Source: Oceanidesulfovibrio indonesiensis (GTDB taxonomy: Bacteria > Desulfobacterota > Desulfovibrionia > Desulfovibrionales > Desulfovibrionaceae). From it: a stretch of 64,000 nt of DNA. Below, in pieces: positions 1-9,900 of this stretch; positions within the stretch are counted from its first letter, which is position 1; every line of letters begins with the position of its first letter. The stretch covers positions 152,458 to 216,457 of the forward strand of contig NZ_QMIE01000005.1 of the NCBI RefSeq assembly GCF_007625075.1, given 5' to 3'. Position numbers and translations under genes: made by a program. Below the pieces are notes generated by a model that was not told the origin of the DNA, searched no databases, and worked only from the letters and a program-made list of their open reading frames with translations.

Positions 1-1303
1 GGAACCAGACAGTGCCGCTCTCGTCCGTGTACAGCGCTTCCGCGGTTTTTTCGGGCAGGCCGCGGTAGCCGCCGAAGACGCCGGGACCGCTGGCATGGAC
101 CTCGCCCTGGCCGGCGGCGGGTTTGCCGGACTGCTCTTCGTCGTCTCCCTGGGCCTCCATAGGTACGATTTTCAGATCCACACCCGGAATGGCCTTGCCC
201 ACGGTATCCAGCCGGCCGGCGCCGGGCGGGTTGATGGTGAGGATGGGCGATGTCTCGGTGAGGCCGTAGCCGATTGCCACGCGCCAGCCCAGTCCTTCCA
301 TGGTCCGCGCCAGCTGCGGGTCCAGGGCGGAGCCGCCGGAGGCCGTGATGCGCACGTTCTTGCCGAAACGCTCATGCAGCGAGCCGAAGAGTTTTTTCCC
401 GAGGTAGAGGCCGGTTTTCTCGCGCGTCCAGATGGAGAGAGCGAGGAGCTTGGCGAACAGGGTTTTGGCGACGAGGCCGCGTTCGCCCACCCGGGCCTCG
501 ATGCCGGAAATGAGCGCGGAATAGAGCCGGGGCACGCCGATGATCACGGATACGTCGCCTTCGCTCATGGAGCGCACCAGCTGCGGACCGGTGAAGGCGG
601 CCGGCAGGATGGTGGTGAGACCCAGGGAGAAGGGCGCGAAGATGCCGATGACGAACGGGTACACGTGGTGGAGCGGCAGCGGCAGCAGCAGCCTGTCGCC
701 GGGGCCGATGAGCCCTGTGTGCGCCACGGCGTTCATCTGGAAAGCGAGGTTGGCGTGGGTCAGGGGCACGCCCTTGGGCGGGCCGGTTGTGCCGGAGGTA
801 TAGAAAAGCGCGGCCTGGTCTTCGGGCGTTACCTCAGGCAGTTCAGGCCCATCCGGATCAGCGAGCGCAAAAAGGGATTGCGGATCATCCGCAGGCAGGT
901 CCAGCCGCAGGATGCGCGGCGGGTTTTCGAGTTCCAGGGATGCGAGGTGTTCCGCGGATTCCTCCACGCAGACCGCCATGAAAGGTTGGGCGTCGCCCAG
1001 CACATGCGTCAGCTGTTCCTCTCCGAATTGCATATCCACGGGCATTGCCGTGGCGCCGGAGGCCATGACGGCGAGGACCGCAGCCAGTGTTTCCCATCGT
1101 GTGGGGGCGAGCAGGGCGACGTGCTTGCCGGATTCGACGCCGGCGGCGCGCAGGCCCCGGGCAAGCGCATCCACACGGCCGGCGAATTCCTGGTAACTGA
1201 TGGATGTCGAATCCTCTTCGTCGAAAGCGAGGACGGCTTCGGTATTGTCGTATCCGGGCATGGCCCGGACAAGCTCCTGCATGGTGGCGAGCGTTCGGTT
1301 CAC
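1..1303 (-). CDS. AMP-binding acyl-CoA synthetase (partial, 3' end outside window)
   Basis: Adenylate-forming enzyme that would activate a carboxylic (probably fatty) acid to its CoA thioester through an acyl-AMP. About 434 N-terminal residues are visible; the C-terminus lies beyond base 1. The P-loop-like signature YTSGTTGPPKG sits near residue 167 and the core motif GYGLTETSP near 345, followed by PGVDLKIV. I chose the GTG start because AAGGAG lies 10 bases upstream; an ATG seven codons downstream is the alternative. The family assignment is firm, the substrate is not. The gene is read on the minus strand and is preceded by a dispersed intergenic repeat. Confidence 0.88.
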   Translation of the reverse strand, partial: MNRTLATMQELVRAMPGYDNTEAVLAFDEEDSTSISYQEFAGRVDALARGLRAAGVESGKHVALLAPTRWETLAAVLAVMASGATAMPVDMQFGEEQLTHVLGDAQPFMAVCVEESAEHLASLELENPPRILRLDLPADDPQSLFALADPDGPELPEVTPEDQAALFYTSGTTGPPKGVPLTHANLAFQMNAVAHTGLIGPGDRLLLPLPLHHVYPFVIGIFAPFSLGLTTILPAAFTGPQLVRSMSEGDVSVIIGVPRLYSALISGIEARVGERGLVAKTLFAKLLALSIWTREKTGLYLGKKLFGSLHERFGKNVRITASGGSALDPQLARTMEGLGWRVAIGYGLTETSPILTINPPGAGRLDTVGKAIPGVDLKIVPMEAQGDDEEQSGKPAAGQGEVHASGPGVFGGYRGLPEKTAEALYTDESGTVWF

Positions 1304-1400
1304 TTGGGAATGACTCCTTGCATGCGAAGAAAGAATAAGGAAAGAGGCAGGCTTCGGGGTGTCAGGCTGTTGAGAGACGTCCTATTGCTGCGTTGGTAAA

Positions 1401-1505
1401 AAGGTCAAACTCTCACGTACTGGAGGTGCGCTTTGCGCTTGAGTATTTTGCGCCGTACACTCGAACATTGTTGAGCAGTCTGCGAAGACGACTTTTTCAA
1501 CGGCC
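1401..1505 (-). repeat. Dispersed intergenic repeat, copy A
   Basis: About 100 bp between two minus-strand genes. Read on the minus strand it matches the segment at 33938-34080: both contain an identical 16-mer (GTACGTGAGAGTTTGA), a TTCGAG....GGCGC block, and a CAGNCTGNTCAA segment in the same order and at similar spacing. No reading frame with coding character crosses it. I infer a repeat family; two copies are visible here. Confidence 0.6.
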
Positions 1506-1535
1506 AGGGGGGCGCATGTCCCGCAAGGCGGTATT

Positions 1536-2921
1536 TCAACTTGAAGCGGATTCGGCCGGTTCAGAAGTATCCTCGCGGGCTGTGCGGTGCAAGTCTGCGA
1601 GCCCGGCGAGGCTCAGGTTGTGTTCGCTTTCGGCGATGCAGCCGTGCAGCAGCCGGAACGCTTCCACGAGGCGTGGGAACTTGTCCAGCACGACATCGTC
1701 GCTACCCGCATAGTTGCGTTGGGCAAAATGGTCCACCACGTCCTGAATCCTGATATGGTCCGGGGATTTGATGAGGCTCACGCGTTCTTCCTCGCCGGCA
1801 TCCATGATTCCGACAAAGCCGGCCTCGGCAAGGATGTAGATGGTGTCTTCCACGAGGGAACGCGGCAGTCCGAGTCGACCCGCAATTTCGCGTAAGGTCG
1901 GCGGCTGCTGCCTGGAGAAAAAGTTCTCCGTGAGCGTGACGAGCAGGGCAAGCCCTACGCGCTGCCGTTCCTCCTCGGACAGTGTTTCATATTTTGCCTC
2001 CCGCGCCTGGTGGCGGAAGTTCTGGAACGTGAAACACATCTCCGCCCCGATCAGCACGATGGCCCAGCTTGCGTACAGCCAGACGAGGAAGATGGGCAGT
2101 TGCGCGAAACTGCCATATATGGCGTTGGATCGCGCCACCCCCACCTGGAATTCCACGTAGAACCACTGAGCGATCTGCCAGATGGTGCCGGCGATGATGG
2201 CGCCGTATATGGCCGGAAGTATCTGGACCTTAGTGTTGGGGAAGAATTTGTAGAGGAAAGCAAGCGCCGCCCAGACCGCCAGATAAGGCAGAACCTTGAG
2301 AAACAGCACGTACATTTCGCTCATGATGGAGTACTCGAGCAGCGACTGCACGAACTCGTTGTTCTGCATCGTGGCGGTCGCGCTGATGGCCACTATAATG
2401 AGCACCGGGAAGACGAGGCTCACGGAGATGTAGTCCGCTATCTTGCGGCCCACGGGCCGAGAGCGCTTGGCCGCCCAGATGGTGTTGAAGGAGTTCTCGA
2501 TGTTGGAGAGCAGGCTGATGACCGTGAAAAACAGAAATCCCGTGCCCACGGCGCCCAGCGTGCTCACGTTGGTCTTGTTGATGTATTCGATGATGGTGTC
2601 CACGATCTGCTCACGGCCGGCGGCCACTTCCAGAAGTATGTCCCGGATGTATGGCGTGTTCTGGAATCCCAGTCCCTTGAGCACGGAGAAGGCCACGGCC
2701 AGAAACGGGACGATGGACAGGATGGTCGCGTAGGTGAGGGCTGAGGCGCGCAGGAAGACGCGGTCCTTGTTCACGCCATCAACAAGGATGATGATCCACT
2801 TGAGTATGTTTGTGGCAATGCGCTTGAGCCGCGAGCTTCCGACGGAATCGTGTGTCCAGAGCTCGTGGCGAATGAAATGTTCAGCGCGGAACAGCGTTCG
2901 CGAGACCAGGCCTTCGGACAT
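1536..2921 (-). CDS. YihY/BrkB family inner-membrane protein with C-terminal winged-helix-like domain
   Basis: Polytopic membrane protein of the YihY/BrkB (formerly 'ribonuclease BN') family, whose function is not established. About six hydrophobic segments lie between residues 50 and 300, including the family segments ALTYATILSIVPFLAVAF, ISLLSNIENSFNTIW and IFLVWLYASWAIVLIGAE. Residues 302-461 are soluble and contain a helix-turn-helix-like stretch (TLREIAGRLGLPRSLVEDT) followed by a wing-like region, so the protein is longer than the roughly 300-residue core family. It lies 56 bp downstream of the AOR gene, separated from it by a strong hairpin. Family assignment is confident, role unknown. 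Confidence 0.85.
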   Translation of the reverse strand: MSEGLVSRTLFRAEHFIRHELWTHDSVGSSRLKRIATNILKWIIILVDGVNKDRVFLRASALTYATILSIVPFLAVAFSVLKGLGFQNTPYIRDILLEVAAGREQIVDTIIEYINKTNVSTLGAVGTGFLFFTVISLLSNIENSFNTIWAAKRSRPVGRKIADYISVSLVFPVLIIVAISATATMQNNEFVQSLLEYSIMSEMYVLFLKVLPYLAVWAALAFLYKFFPNTKVQILPAIYGAIIAGTIWQIAQWFYVEFQVGVARSNAIYGSFAQLPIFLVWLYASWAIVLIGAEMCFTFQNFRHQAREAKYETLSEEERQRVGLALLVTLTENFFSRQQPPTLREIAGRLGLPRSLVEDTIYILAEAGFVGIMDAGEEERVSLIKSPDHIRIQDVVDHFAQRNYAGSDDVVLDKFPRLVEAFRLLHGCIAESEHNLSLAGLADLHRTAREDTSEPAESASS

Positions 2922-2934
2922 GTGGTCCTCGTAT

Positions 2935-2966
2935 GCGTGCGCCTGCCGGCCGCGACAGGCGCACGC
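2935..2966. terminator. Strong hairpin downstream of the AOR gene
   Basis: Perfect 11-bp arms GCGTGCGCCTG / CAGGCGCACGC around a 10-base loop, in the gap between the AOR stop codon and the YihY start. No T-tract follows on the minus strand, so it may act as an mRNA 3'-end stabiliser or partial terminator rather than a classic intrinsic terminator. Confidence 0.5.
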
Positions 2967-2977
2967 TGCGTATCAGA

Positions 2978-4729
2978 TCAGGTGGACGCCATCTTCATGA
3001 TCGCATCGGCATAGTTCTTTTGCACATCCCACATGAATGTTTCGTCTATCTTGCCGCGCCATGTTTCCACCTCGGTAAAGCGCTTGGGAATCTTCACTGC
3101 GTGCGGGTCGAAGCCGGTGGCGATTTTGAGTTTCCAGCGCAGCTGCTGGACGTTGGCCGAGGCCTGGGTGAGGTTGTCGGCCATGTCCGTGAGCTCCACG
3201 GCGGCGAGCGCCTCCTGCAACGCGTCGTGCGTGTACACGGAACGCGCGAACAGGCAGGAGACCATGGAACACAACTCCATACGGCCCTGTTCGTCTTCCA
3301 CCAGGAACTTCACCGCGGCGTCGGTATCCTGCTCCTTGCGCTTCTGATCGTATGAGTAAGCGCCGGTGTCCAGGTGCGAGTGGCGGAACGAGGTTGCCTG
3401 GGAGGCAAAGTAGACTTCGCCGGTTGCGTAGCCTGCCATCTCCTGGCCGAGCACGCAGGCGAAGTCTCCGCCGCCGTATTTTTCCGCCGCCACAAGCGAG
3501 CCTTGCGCCAGGGTCTTGTAGAAGTCGTTGGACGCGAGGCCGAGGTGTCGGATCGCCTGCGCGTAACCCTTCACGTCGCCGAACCTGAGCGGAACGAGGG
3601 TTTCCTTTTCGGAAATGAGACCAGTATCCAGGGCCTCGGTGGCCCAGGCCAGGGCCACGCCTGCGCTCATCACATCCAGACCGACCTTCTCCGTCTCCTC
3701 CAGCAGCACGAGCACGTTGGAGGCTGCGTCCAGCCCGAGCATGGAGCCCATGGCGAAGATGGGCTCGTAGTCGTAGCTGACCTGGCGGTAGAGGAACTCG
3801 TGGTCCTTGGCGAACTGCTGGCGCAACAGGCCGATGTGCACGCAGCCCACGGGGCAGCCGGCGCATGCGGTCTGTCGCAGCAGGAGTTCCTCGGCAAAGG
3901 TCTCGCCGGATATCCTGTCCACGGCCGGGTCGCTGGTGGCCTGGAGGTTGCGCCATGGCAGCGATTTCAGCTCGTTGAGCGGGATGAGGTTCTGCGGCGT
4001 GCCCAGGTCGTGGTACTTGCGCATCATGTCCGTGGCGGTAACCTTCTGGAAGAAGTCCTTGTATATCTTGGCGTACGCCTTGCCGCCGGGCATCTGGAAG
4101 TCCGCGTCGCCCTCCATGGCAACGGCCTTCAGATTCTTGAGGCCCATAATCGCGCCGGCTCCGAGACGTCCGAAGTGGCGGTAGGTGTCCACGTTGATGC
4201 AGGCGTAGCTCGAACCTTTTTCCCCGGCCGGCCCGATACGGATGATGGAGCGGTGGCCGCGGGAATCGGAACTGCGGGTGAGGCTGCGCAGCAGCTTGCC
4301 CGTGGAGAAGACGTCCTTGCCCCGCAGGTAGTGGACGTCCTTGATCTGCATGGACCGCGAGCCGGCCTGTAGCACGGACAGGGTTGCAGCGCGGCCGGTG
4401 ATCATAAGCGCGTGGTAGCCGGCAAAGCGCATGGCCAGAGCCATACGGCCGCCGGCGTGGCTCTCAGCGTATTGCTCGTGGTAGGGCGATTTGAAGGCGC
4501 AGACCACCTTGCTCATGAGCGGGTAGTAGCCGGTGAGCGGGCCGATTGCGAAAATCAGGGGTTGGTCCGGGTGGTGCGCCGGCTCCTGTGGCAGGCCGTA
4601 TTCGTCGTACAGCGCTGCGGCCAGGCCGGAGCCGCCGAGGGCATCCACGGGATTGCCGAACTCCAGGACCCGGGACTTGCGTGCCGTGAGATCCACATGG
4701 AGGACGCGGAAATGTTCTTGAGTCCACAT
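2978..4729 (-). CDS. aor: Aldehyde:ferredoxin oxidoreductase, tungsten/molybdenum-pterin family
   Basis: Oxidises aldehydes to acids with ferredoxin as acceptor, using a bis-pterin W/Mo cofactor and one [4Fe-4S] cluster. The 583 residues are close to the family's usual ~600. The N-terminal pterin-binding domain contains GSGLAAALYDEYG, AIGPLTGYYPLMSKVV and the SHAGG motif. The cluster ligands are seen as CAGCPVGC near residues 288-295, with a late Cys (MVSCLF) near 489. The gene starts one base after the stop of an upstream polyferredoxin, which is probably its electron-transfer partner. Substrate specificity (aldehyde versus another acid/aldehyde pair) cannot be read from sequence. Confidence 0.9.
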   Translation of the reverse strand: MWTQEHFRVLHVDLTARKSRVLEFGNPVDALGGSGLAAALYDEYGLPQEPAHHPDQPLIFAIGPLTGYYPLMSKVVCAFKSPYHEQYAESHAGGRMALAMRFAGYHALMITGRAATLSVLQAGSRSMQIKDVHYLRGKDVFSTGKLLRSLTRSSDSRGHRSIIRIGPAGEKGSSYACINVDTYRHFGRLGAGAIMGLKNLKAVAMEGDADFQMPGGKAYAKIYKDFFQKVTATDMMRKYHDLGTPQNLIPLNELKSLPWRNLQATSDPAVDRISGETFAEELLLRQTACAGCPVGCVHIGLLRQQFAKDHEFLYRQVSYDYEPIFAMGSMLGLDAASNVLVLLEETEKVGLDVMSAGVALAWATEALDTGLISEKETLVPLRFGDVKGYAQAIRHLGLASNDFYKTLAQGSLVAAEKYGGGDFACVLGQEMAGYATGEVYFASQATSFRHSHLDTGAYSYDQKRKEQDTDAAVKFLVEDEQGRMELCSMVSCLFARSVYTHDALQEALAAVELTDMADNLTQASANVQQLRWKLKIATGFDPHAVKIPKRFTEVETWRGKIDETFMWDVQKNYADAIMKMAST

Positions 4730-4730
4730 G

Positions 4731-5186
4731 CTATTGCTCCTCCATATGGCCGAAGGGGGCGCATTCCGGGGCCAGGGCCGCTTCCTTGTCCGGTTCGTCC
4801 ACCAGCTCCAGACAGCCTTGCGGGCAGAAAGGCACGCAGCGGCCGCAGTGGATGCACAGATACGGCAGACCTTCGCCGAGATAGATCGCGTCCACCGGAC
4901 AGGCCTCGGCGCAGGCTCCGCAGCGGATGCACAGGGAATGCTTGACCTTCACGCCGCCGCCTTCACGCTGTGTGAGCGCGTCCGTGGGGCAGGCCAGGGC
5001 GCAGGGCGCCGGGTTGCAGGCCACGCAGAGCTTTGCCTCGAACCCGGTGGTCATGCCGCCGGAGGAGTGTATGCGTATCCCGGCCATGGACCAGGAGAAT
5101 TTCTTGTGGACCTGCCGTGCGCAGGCCAGCGAGCAGGAATGGCATCCAATGCATCGCTCCATGCGGTTGGCGAGCAGTACTTTCAT
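4731..5186 (-). CDS. Polyferredoxin-like 4Fe-4S protein, AOR partner
   Basis: A 151-residue electron carrier with four Cys-rich motifs (CIGCHSCSLAC, CVACNPAPCALACP, CIRCGACAEACP, CIHCGRCVPFCP). That is 16 cysteines, enough for four [4Fe-4S] clusters, as in the HycB/CooF-type partner subunits of tungsten oxidoreductases. The reading frame is open much further upstream, across pyk, but the start is set by the ATG preceded by AAGGA and by homology beginning at MKVLLANRMERCIGC. It sits 11 bp after pyk and 1 bp before aor, so the three genes are almost certainly one transcript. I infer that it accepts electrons from AOR. Confidence 0.88.
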   Translation of the reverse strand: MKVLLANRMERCIGCHSCSLACARQVHKKFSWSMAGIRIHSSGGMTTGFEAKLCVACNPAPCALACPTDALTQREGGGVKVKHSLCIRCGACAEACPVDAIYLGEGLPYLCIHCGRCVPFCPQGCLELVDEPDKEAALAPECAPFGHMEEQ

Positions 5187-5197
5187 AAAAACGATCC

Positions 5198-6628
5198 TTA
5201 CTTCGTATAGATTTTGATTTCGTTGGTGGATGTGGACTTCTGGCCCGGCGTGGGCTGGCCCGAGGTGATGATGATCTTGTCGCCCGGGCGGAAGTCCGTG
5301 CTTGCCTGGATGAAATCCTCCACGCGTTCCACGTGGTCGCGGCCGTTGCCCGGAATGTGCACCGGTCGGATGCCCCAGAAATAGTTGAGGTATCGCGCGA
5401 CTGTCTGATCCGGGGTAACCGCGTAGATCATGTGCGCGGGGCGCCGGCTGGAGATGAGCCGCGCCGTGGTGCCAAGCTGAGAGTGCGAGGCGATGGCCCG
5501 TGCGCCGGAATTCTGGGCGATGAGCGCTGCCGAGTAGGCCAGATACTTGGCCGGGGACGACTCCTCCGCCGGGAAGTAGGGCTGCTTGAGCCGTTCGCGG
5601 AAATATTCCTCGGCGTGCTTGGCGACCTCGTCGATGAACTTGACCGCGGCGACCGGGTGTTCGCCGGCCGCGGTTTCCTCGGAAAGCATCACGCAGTCCG
5701 CGCCGTCCAGAATGGCATTGGCAACGTCCGTAGCCTCGGCGCGGGTGGGTATGGGGTTGCGCACCATGGAGAGCAGCATCTGTGTGGCCACGATGGAGGC
5801 CTTCTGGGCGTGGCGCGCGGCGCGGATGATTCGTTTCTGGATGACCGGAACTTCGCTCAGGGGGCATTCCAGGCCGAGGTCGCCGCGGGCGACCATCACA
5901 GCGTCGGCCAGATGCAGGATGTCGCTCAGGGTGTCCACGGCGTTGCGGCGTTCCAGCTTGGCCACCAGTGGCACGGCCTTGCCGTGGCGCTTGAGTTCGC
6001 GAAGAGCGTCTTCGATATCCTCCGGGCCCTGCACGAAGCTGATGGCCAGCGCATCGATCCCGGCGTCGACGCCTTCTTTGAGGTCTATGCGGTCCTTGTC
6101 CGTGAGCGCGGGCAGCCTGTGCAGCTTGCCCGGAAAGGCAATGCCTTTGCGCGAGGTCAACGGCCCACCGGCCAGGGCGCGAAGTTCATAGAGCTTGTTG
6201 ACCTTGAGGACGCGGACGACCTCGTATTGCAGGAGACCGTCGGAAAGGGACACCTGCATGCCGGGTTCGAGGTCCTCCAGCAGCTCGGGCACGTCCAGTG
6301 GGATGAAAACGCCGTCGCCGGACTCGGAGCGCATCTCCGGCAATCCGAGGAAGGAGTGCTCGTCCTGATGGATTGTGAGCGGAGAGTTTTCGATCTCGCC
6401 GATGCGTGTCTTGGGGCCGCAGAGGTCACCCATGATGGTCAGCGGATGGTCGAACTCCTGCTCCACCTCGCGGATGGACCTGATGATCGGTTCGAACGAT
6501 TTTGCGTCGCCATGGGAAAAATTCAGCCGGAAAACCCGCACGCCGTGCGTGGCCATGGCCTTGATTGTTTCCTTGTCTTTGGACGCGGGTCCGATGGTTG
6601 CGACGATTTTTGTGCGCATGTCGAGCAT
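5198..6628 (-). CDS. pyk: Pyruvate kinase
   Basis: Transfers phosphate from phosphoenolpyruvate to ADP, giving pyruvate and ATP. At 476 residues it is full length. It starts MLDMRTKIVATIGPAS, contains LNFSHG (ADP/cation site), the catalytic signature MVARGDLGLECP near residue 245 and the MLSEETAAGEHP motif, and ends in the C-terminal effector-type domain. GGAG lies 11 bases before the chosen ATG; a second in-frame ATG three codons on is possible. It leads a three-gene operon with the polyferredoxin and AOR, an unusual pairing of a glycolytic enzyme with aldehyde oxidation. Confidence 0.95.
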   Translation of the reverse strand: MLDMRTKIVATIGPASKDKETIKAMATHGVRVFRLNFSHGDAKSFEPIIRSIREVEQEFDHPLTIMGDLCGPKTRIGEIENSPLTIHQDEHSFLGLPEMRSESGDGVFIPLDVPELLEDLEPGMQVSLSDGLLQYEVVRVLKVNKLYELRALAGGPLTSRKGIAFPGKLHRLPALTDKDRIDLKEGVDAGIDALAISFVQGPEDIEDALRELKRHGKAVPLVAKLERRNAVDTLSDILHLADAVMVARGDLGLECPLSEVPVIQKRIIRAARHAQKASIVATQMLLSMVRNPIPTRAEATDVANAILDGADCVMLSEETAAGEHPVAAVKFIDEVAKHAEEYFRERLKQPYFPAEESSPAKYLAYSAALIAQNSGARAIASHSQLGTTARLISSRRPAHMIYAVTPDQTVARYLNYFWGIRPVHIPGNGRDHVERVEDFIQASTDFRPGDKIIITSGQPTPGQKSTSTNEIKIYTK

Positions 6629-6934
6629 GGCCGAAGTATCTCCTGGCGCCAGAGTTCCAAAAAGGGTTTCGACAATTACCCAAACTACCGGCTTTCGAGC
6701 CGATAGTCCACAGCCCTGCCTGAAGGATGCCGGTTGCGGCGGAAAATCGTCTCGGAAAGGCAGGAATCCTGCACCAGGTGCCTTGTGAATGCACGTGTGC
6801 GGCTTGCATATTTTTCAATCGATGTCATAGTAGAGAATAGCCCTGAACATCTTGATCTTCCATGCGATGTGCCTGAACCGTGCGCTGCGGGTCGGGTCTG
6901 CCGGAAAATCGATCCAAATGAGGTATGCTGCTCA
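6629..6934. promoter_or_regulatory. Divergent intergenic region between pyk and the dikinase-like gene
   Basis: 306 bp serving two divergent genes. It holds an imperfect 24-bp palindrome at 6684-6707 (ACTA-c-CGGCT-TTCG-AGCCG-a-TAGT), a possible operator or hairpin in the pyk leader. A weak sigma70-like pair on the plus strand (TTGCAT at 6804 and CATAGT at 6826, 16-bp spacer) could drive the dikinase gene. No coding character is seen in either direction. Confidence 0.3.
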
Positions 6935-9900
6935 ATGACGTTGTATCGGGATTTTGTTGCATGGCGCCGCCCAGTCGTCCTGGGAATGCTGTTTTCATTC
7001 TGTTGCTTCGCGTTGTCCGTTCCCGCTGCTGCGGACGCCGCCGTGTCTGCGGAGTTCGATCCGGAGCGGGCCGCCTCGCTGCGGGCGCATTGGAGCCGGG
7101 TCCAGTCGGCCTTCAAGGGTCCCTACACCATAAACTACTGCACCTGCGCCAACGGCGAGCGCGCGCCGGTGGCGGACGAGAACCTCAACGTGCGCAGCGA
7201 TCCGTGCGGCGAACTTTTCGGTGCGAGGGAGCTCTTCTGCTCCGCTTACCGCACGAACCTTGCCCGGGACATGGGCGAACAATACGGCCTGTGGGTGGCG
7301 AACATCTTTGCCAACGAGACCCATACCTGGGACGAGCGAAAGCCTTATGACGAGATCGCCAAGGGGTTCATCCTCGAACGATATTACATGGACCATTTTC
7401 CGGAAAAGCCGCTGACCGTGTTCAAGTCCACGGGCGGGATCTCCGGCGCTGAATTCGAGGCCCGATACGCTCCCCGGTTTTTCGCCAGATACTACGCCAC
7501 CGAGGAGTGGGAGGACTTCACCCACTACCTGGTGCAGTACGAGTTGCAGCGCCACTTCTTCGTGGGCGAAGACGAGGGGGTAATTCATCGGGCGCGCAAC
7601 ATATCCTCGGCCATCCGCAACAGTTACGAGCCGTTCAAGCCGCTGCGGGATCTTATCCACAACCAGATGTCGCCTGGTCTCGTACCCATGATCGAGGAGT
7701 TCCAGAGACGCCACCCCCAGGCCGGACAGCGCGAGCGATTCGAGCAACTCAAGGCTACGCTCCGGAGCCTTACTTCCGTGAACGTGGAGTCTTTGTCCCG
7801 CTTCGCGAGTTCCGCGCCTTCCCAGGCCTTGCGCGACAAGCTGGCGGAGGTTCTGGCCGCACAGCCGGGCATCCAGCGCGCCGAGGCCTTGGGGGCACTC
7901 GTTGCGGCGTGCCGCTCGGCTGTGGCAGCCGGAAGCCTTACGCCGGAGGAAGCGGTTCGTGTGGTGGACTTGGCCGTGGCGGCAAATGGCGTGCTCACTG
8001 CCGAATCCCTGGCCCTGACCGAAAAGAAAACCCCGCGGACGGCGCGCGAAACCCTGGCTCTCATGCAGGCCCTGGCCGACGGCGGCTACGGCGCCGGGCT
8101 TATCTCCGCCCGTGAGCATGACGAGGCCCATCGCATCTTCGGACAGCTTCTGGCCCGGGAATCCATGCGGACCGGCGATATGACACAGGAGCTGGAGCGC
8201 GCAATGCGCGTTGTGGAGTGGGCGCAGTCCTCCATCCGCGGCGTGTTCGGCGATGTGTGGGGTGCATGGACCGTTGTCTTCCCCGAGGTCTCGCGCTTCC
8301 CGGACGACGTCATCCGTTCCTCACCCCTGTTCGTATACGCGCGGTTGGGCAACGCGCTGGCCGACGCGCTTCATGCGGAATTAGAGATGAACCACGAGGT
8401 GCTGGGCCTTCGCATGAACCAGGGCGTGCGGCCGCTGAATCCTGGCCTGGCGTTCGGTCCGCTTGTGTATTTCGATGATGGGAAGAACTACACCCGCGAC
8501 AACATCGTCGCTCTGGAGTCCACCAGCGCTGAACTGGACCCCGTTGCCGGCATCGTCACGCGGGACGAGGGCAATGCCGTCTCCCATGTGCAGCTTCTGG
8601 CCCGCGCGCTGGGCGTGCCCAACGCGGTCTTTTTATCGCAGGCATGGGAGCGTCTCCAGGGGCTCGAAGGCTTCCCCATGTTCTACGCCGTCACACCCAT
8701 GGGACGGGTGGTGCTCAAGCTCGAAGCCGAGATGGGGCCGGAAGACAGGGCCATCCTCGCCGAGTACCGCAAGAACATGAAACGCAACGGCGAAGGCGAC
8801 GGCCGGCGCCCAGGCTCCGTGTTGCGCCTCGATGCTGAAAGGCTGGACCTGTCCGTGGACAAACCTATGCCGCTGGGCGAGGTGCGGAGAAAGGATTCCG
8901 GCGTGTTCTGCGGCCCCAAGGCAGCGTTTCTCGGCGAGTTGCGGCATTATTTTCCTGACAACGTGGCCGCCGCCGTGGTCCTGCCCTTTGGGGTGTATGC
9001 AGATCATTTCGACAGGGCCGTTGTGGCGCAGCCGGGAAACTCCACGATCCAGGCGCCGGTCGGCATACCGCTCAAGGCGTACGTCCATGGCGTGTATGAC
9101 AGATACTTCGGTGAAATGCTGACCGATTCGAAACTTTCGGCGGACGACCTCGCGCAGTGGATCAAGCCGCGGCTCGAAGTGATCCGCCATTCCATCGAGG
9201 CAATCACTCTGGACTCAGAACTGACGGCGACTCTCCGGAAAACGCTGGAGGGCGAAGGGCTCATCGACAAAACCGGCAACTCGCCCACCGGCATTTTCGT
9301 GCGTTCGGACACGAACGCGGAAGACCTGCCGGACTTCAACGGCGCGGGCCTCAACCTCACGCTCTTCAACCTGCGCAGCTTCGAGGATGTACTCGAAGGC
9401 ATCAAGGAAGTCTGGGCCTCGCCTTTCACCTACCGCTCCTTTTCCTGGAGGCAGACGGTGATCAGCAACCCGGAGCATATCTACCCGTCGTTGCTGCTTA
9501 TGGAGTCGGTGCCTTCGGAGAAGTCCGGCGTGCTTGTCACAGCGGATGTGGTCAGCGGCGACATGGATGGCCTCACCGTGGCCACGGCAGAAGGCGTGGG
9601 CGGCACCGTGGACGGCTCCCCAGCCGAGACTCTGTTCGTGCAAAACGGCGAGGTGCGGCTCCTCAGCCAGTTCAAGTCTCCCTTCCGGCGGCTGCTGTCC
9701 AGTGACGGCGGCGCGTACATGACGCGCTCAACAGGCAGGGAATGGGTGCTTAGCGGCGACGAGTTGGACCAGATCGTGGATGCGGCACGCACCATAGAGC
9801 GGGAGTTTGAGCCGGCGATGTCGTCCGACGGCCGACGCCTTCCCTGGGATATCGAGTTCGGATTCGTGGACGGCACGCTTTCCCTGTTCCAGGCCAGACC

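Noticed and set aside
95..1399. Long open frame on the plus strand
   Set aside because: It is antisense to the acyl-CoA synthetase, whose motifs are unmistakable; long antisense frames are expected at this GC content.
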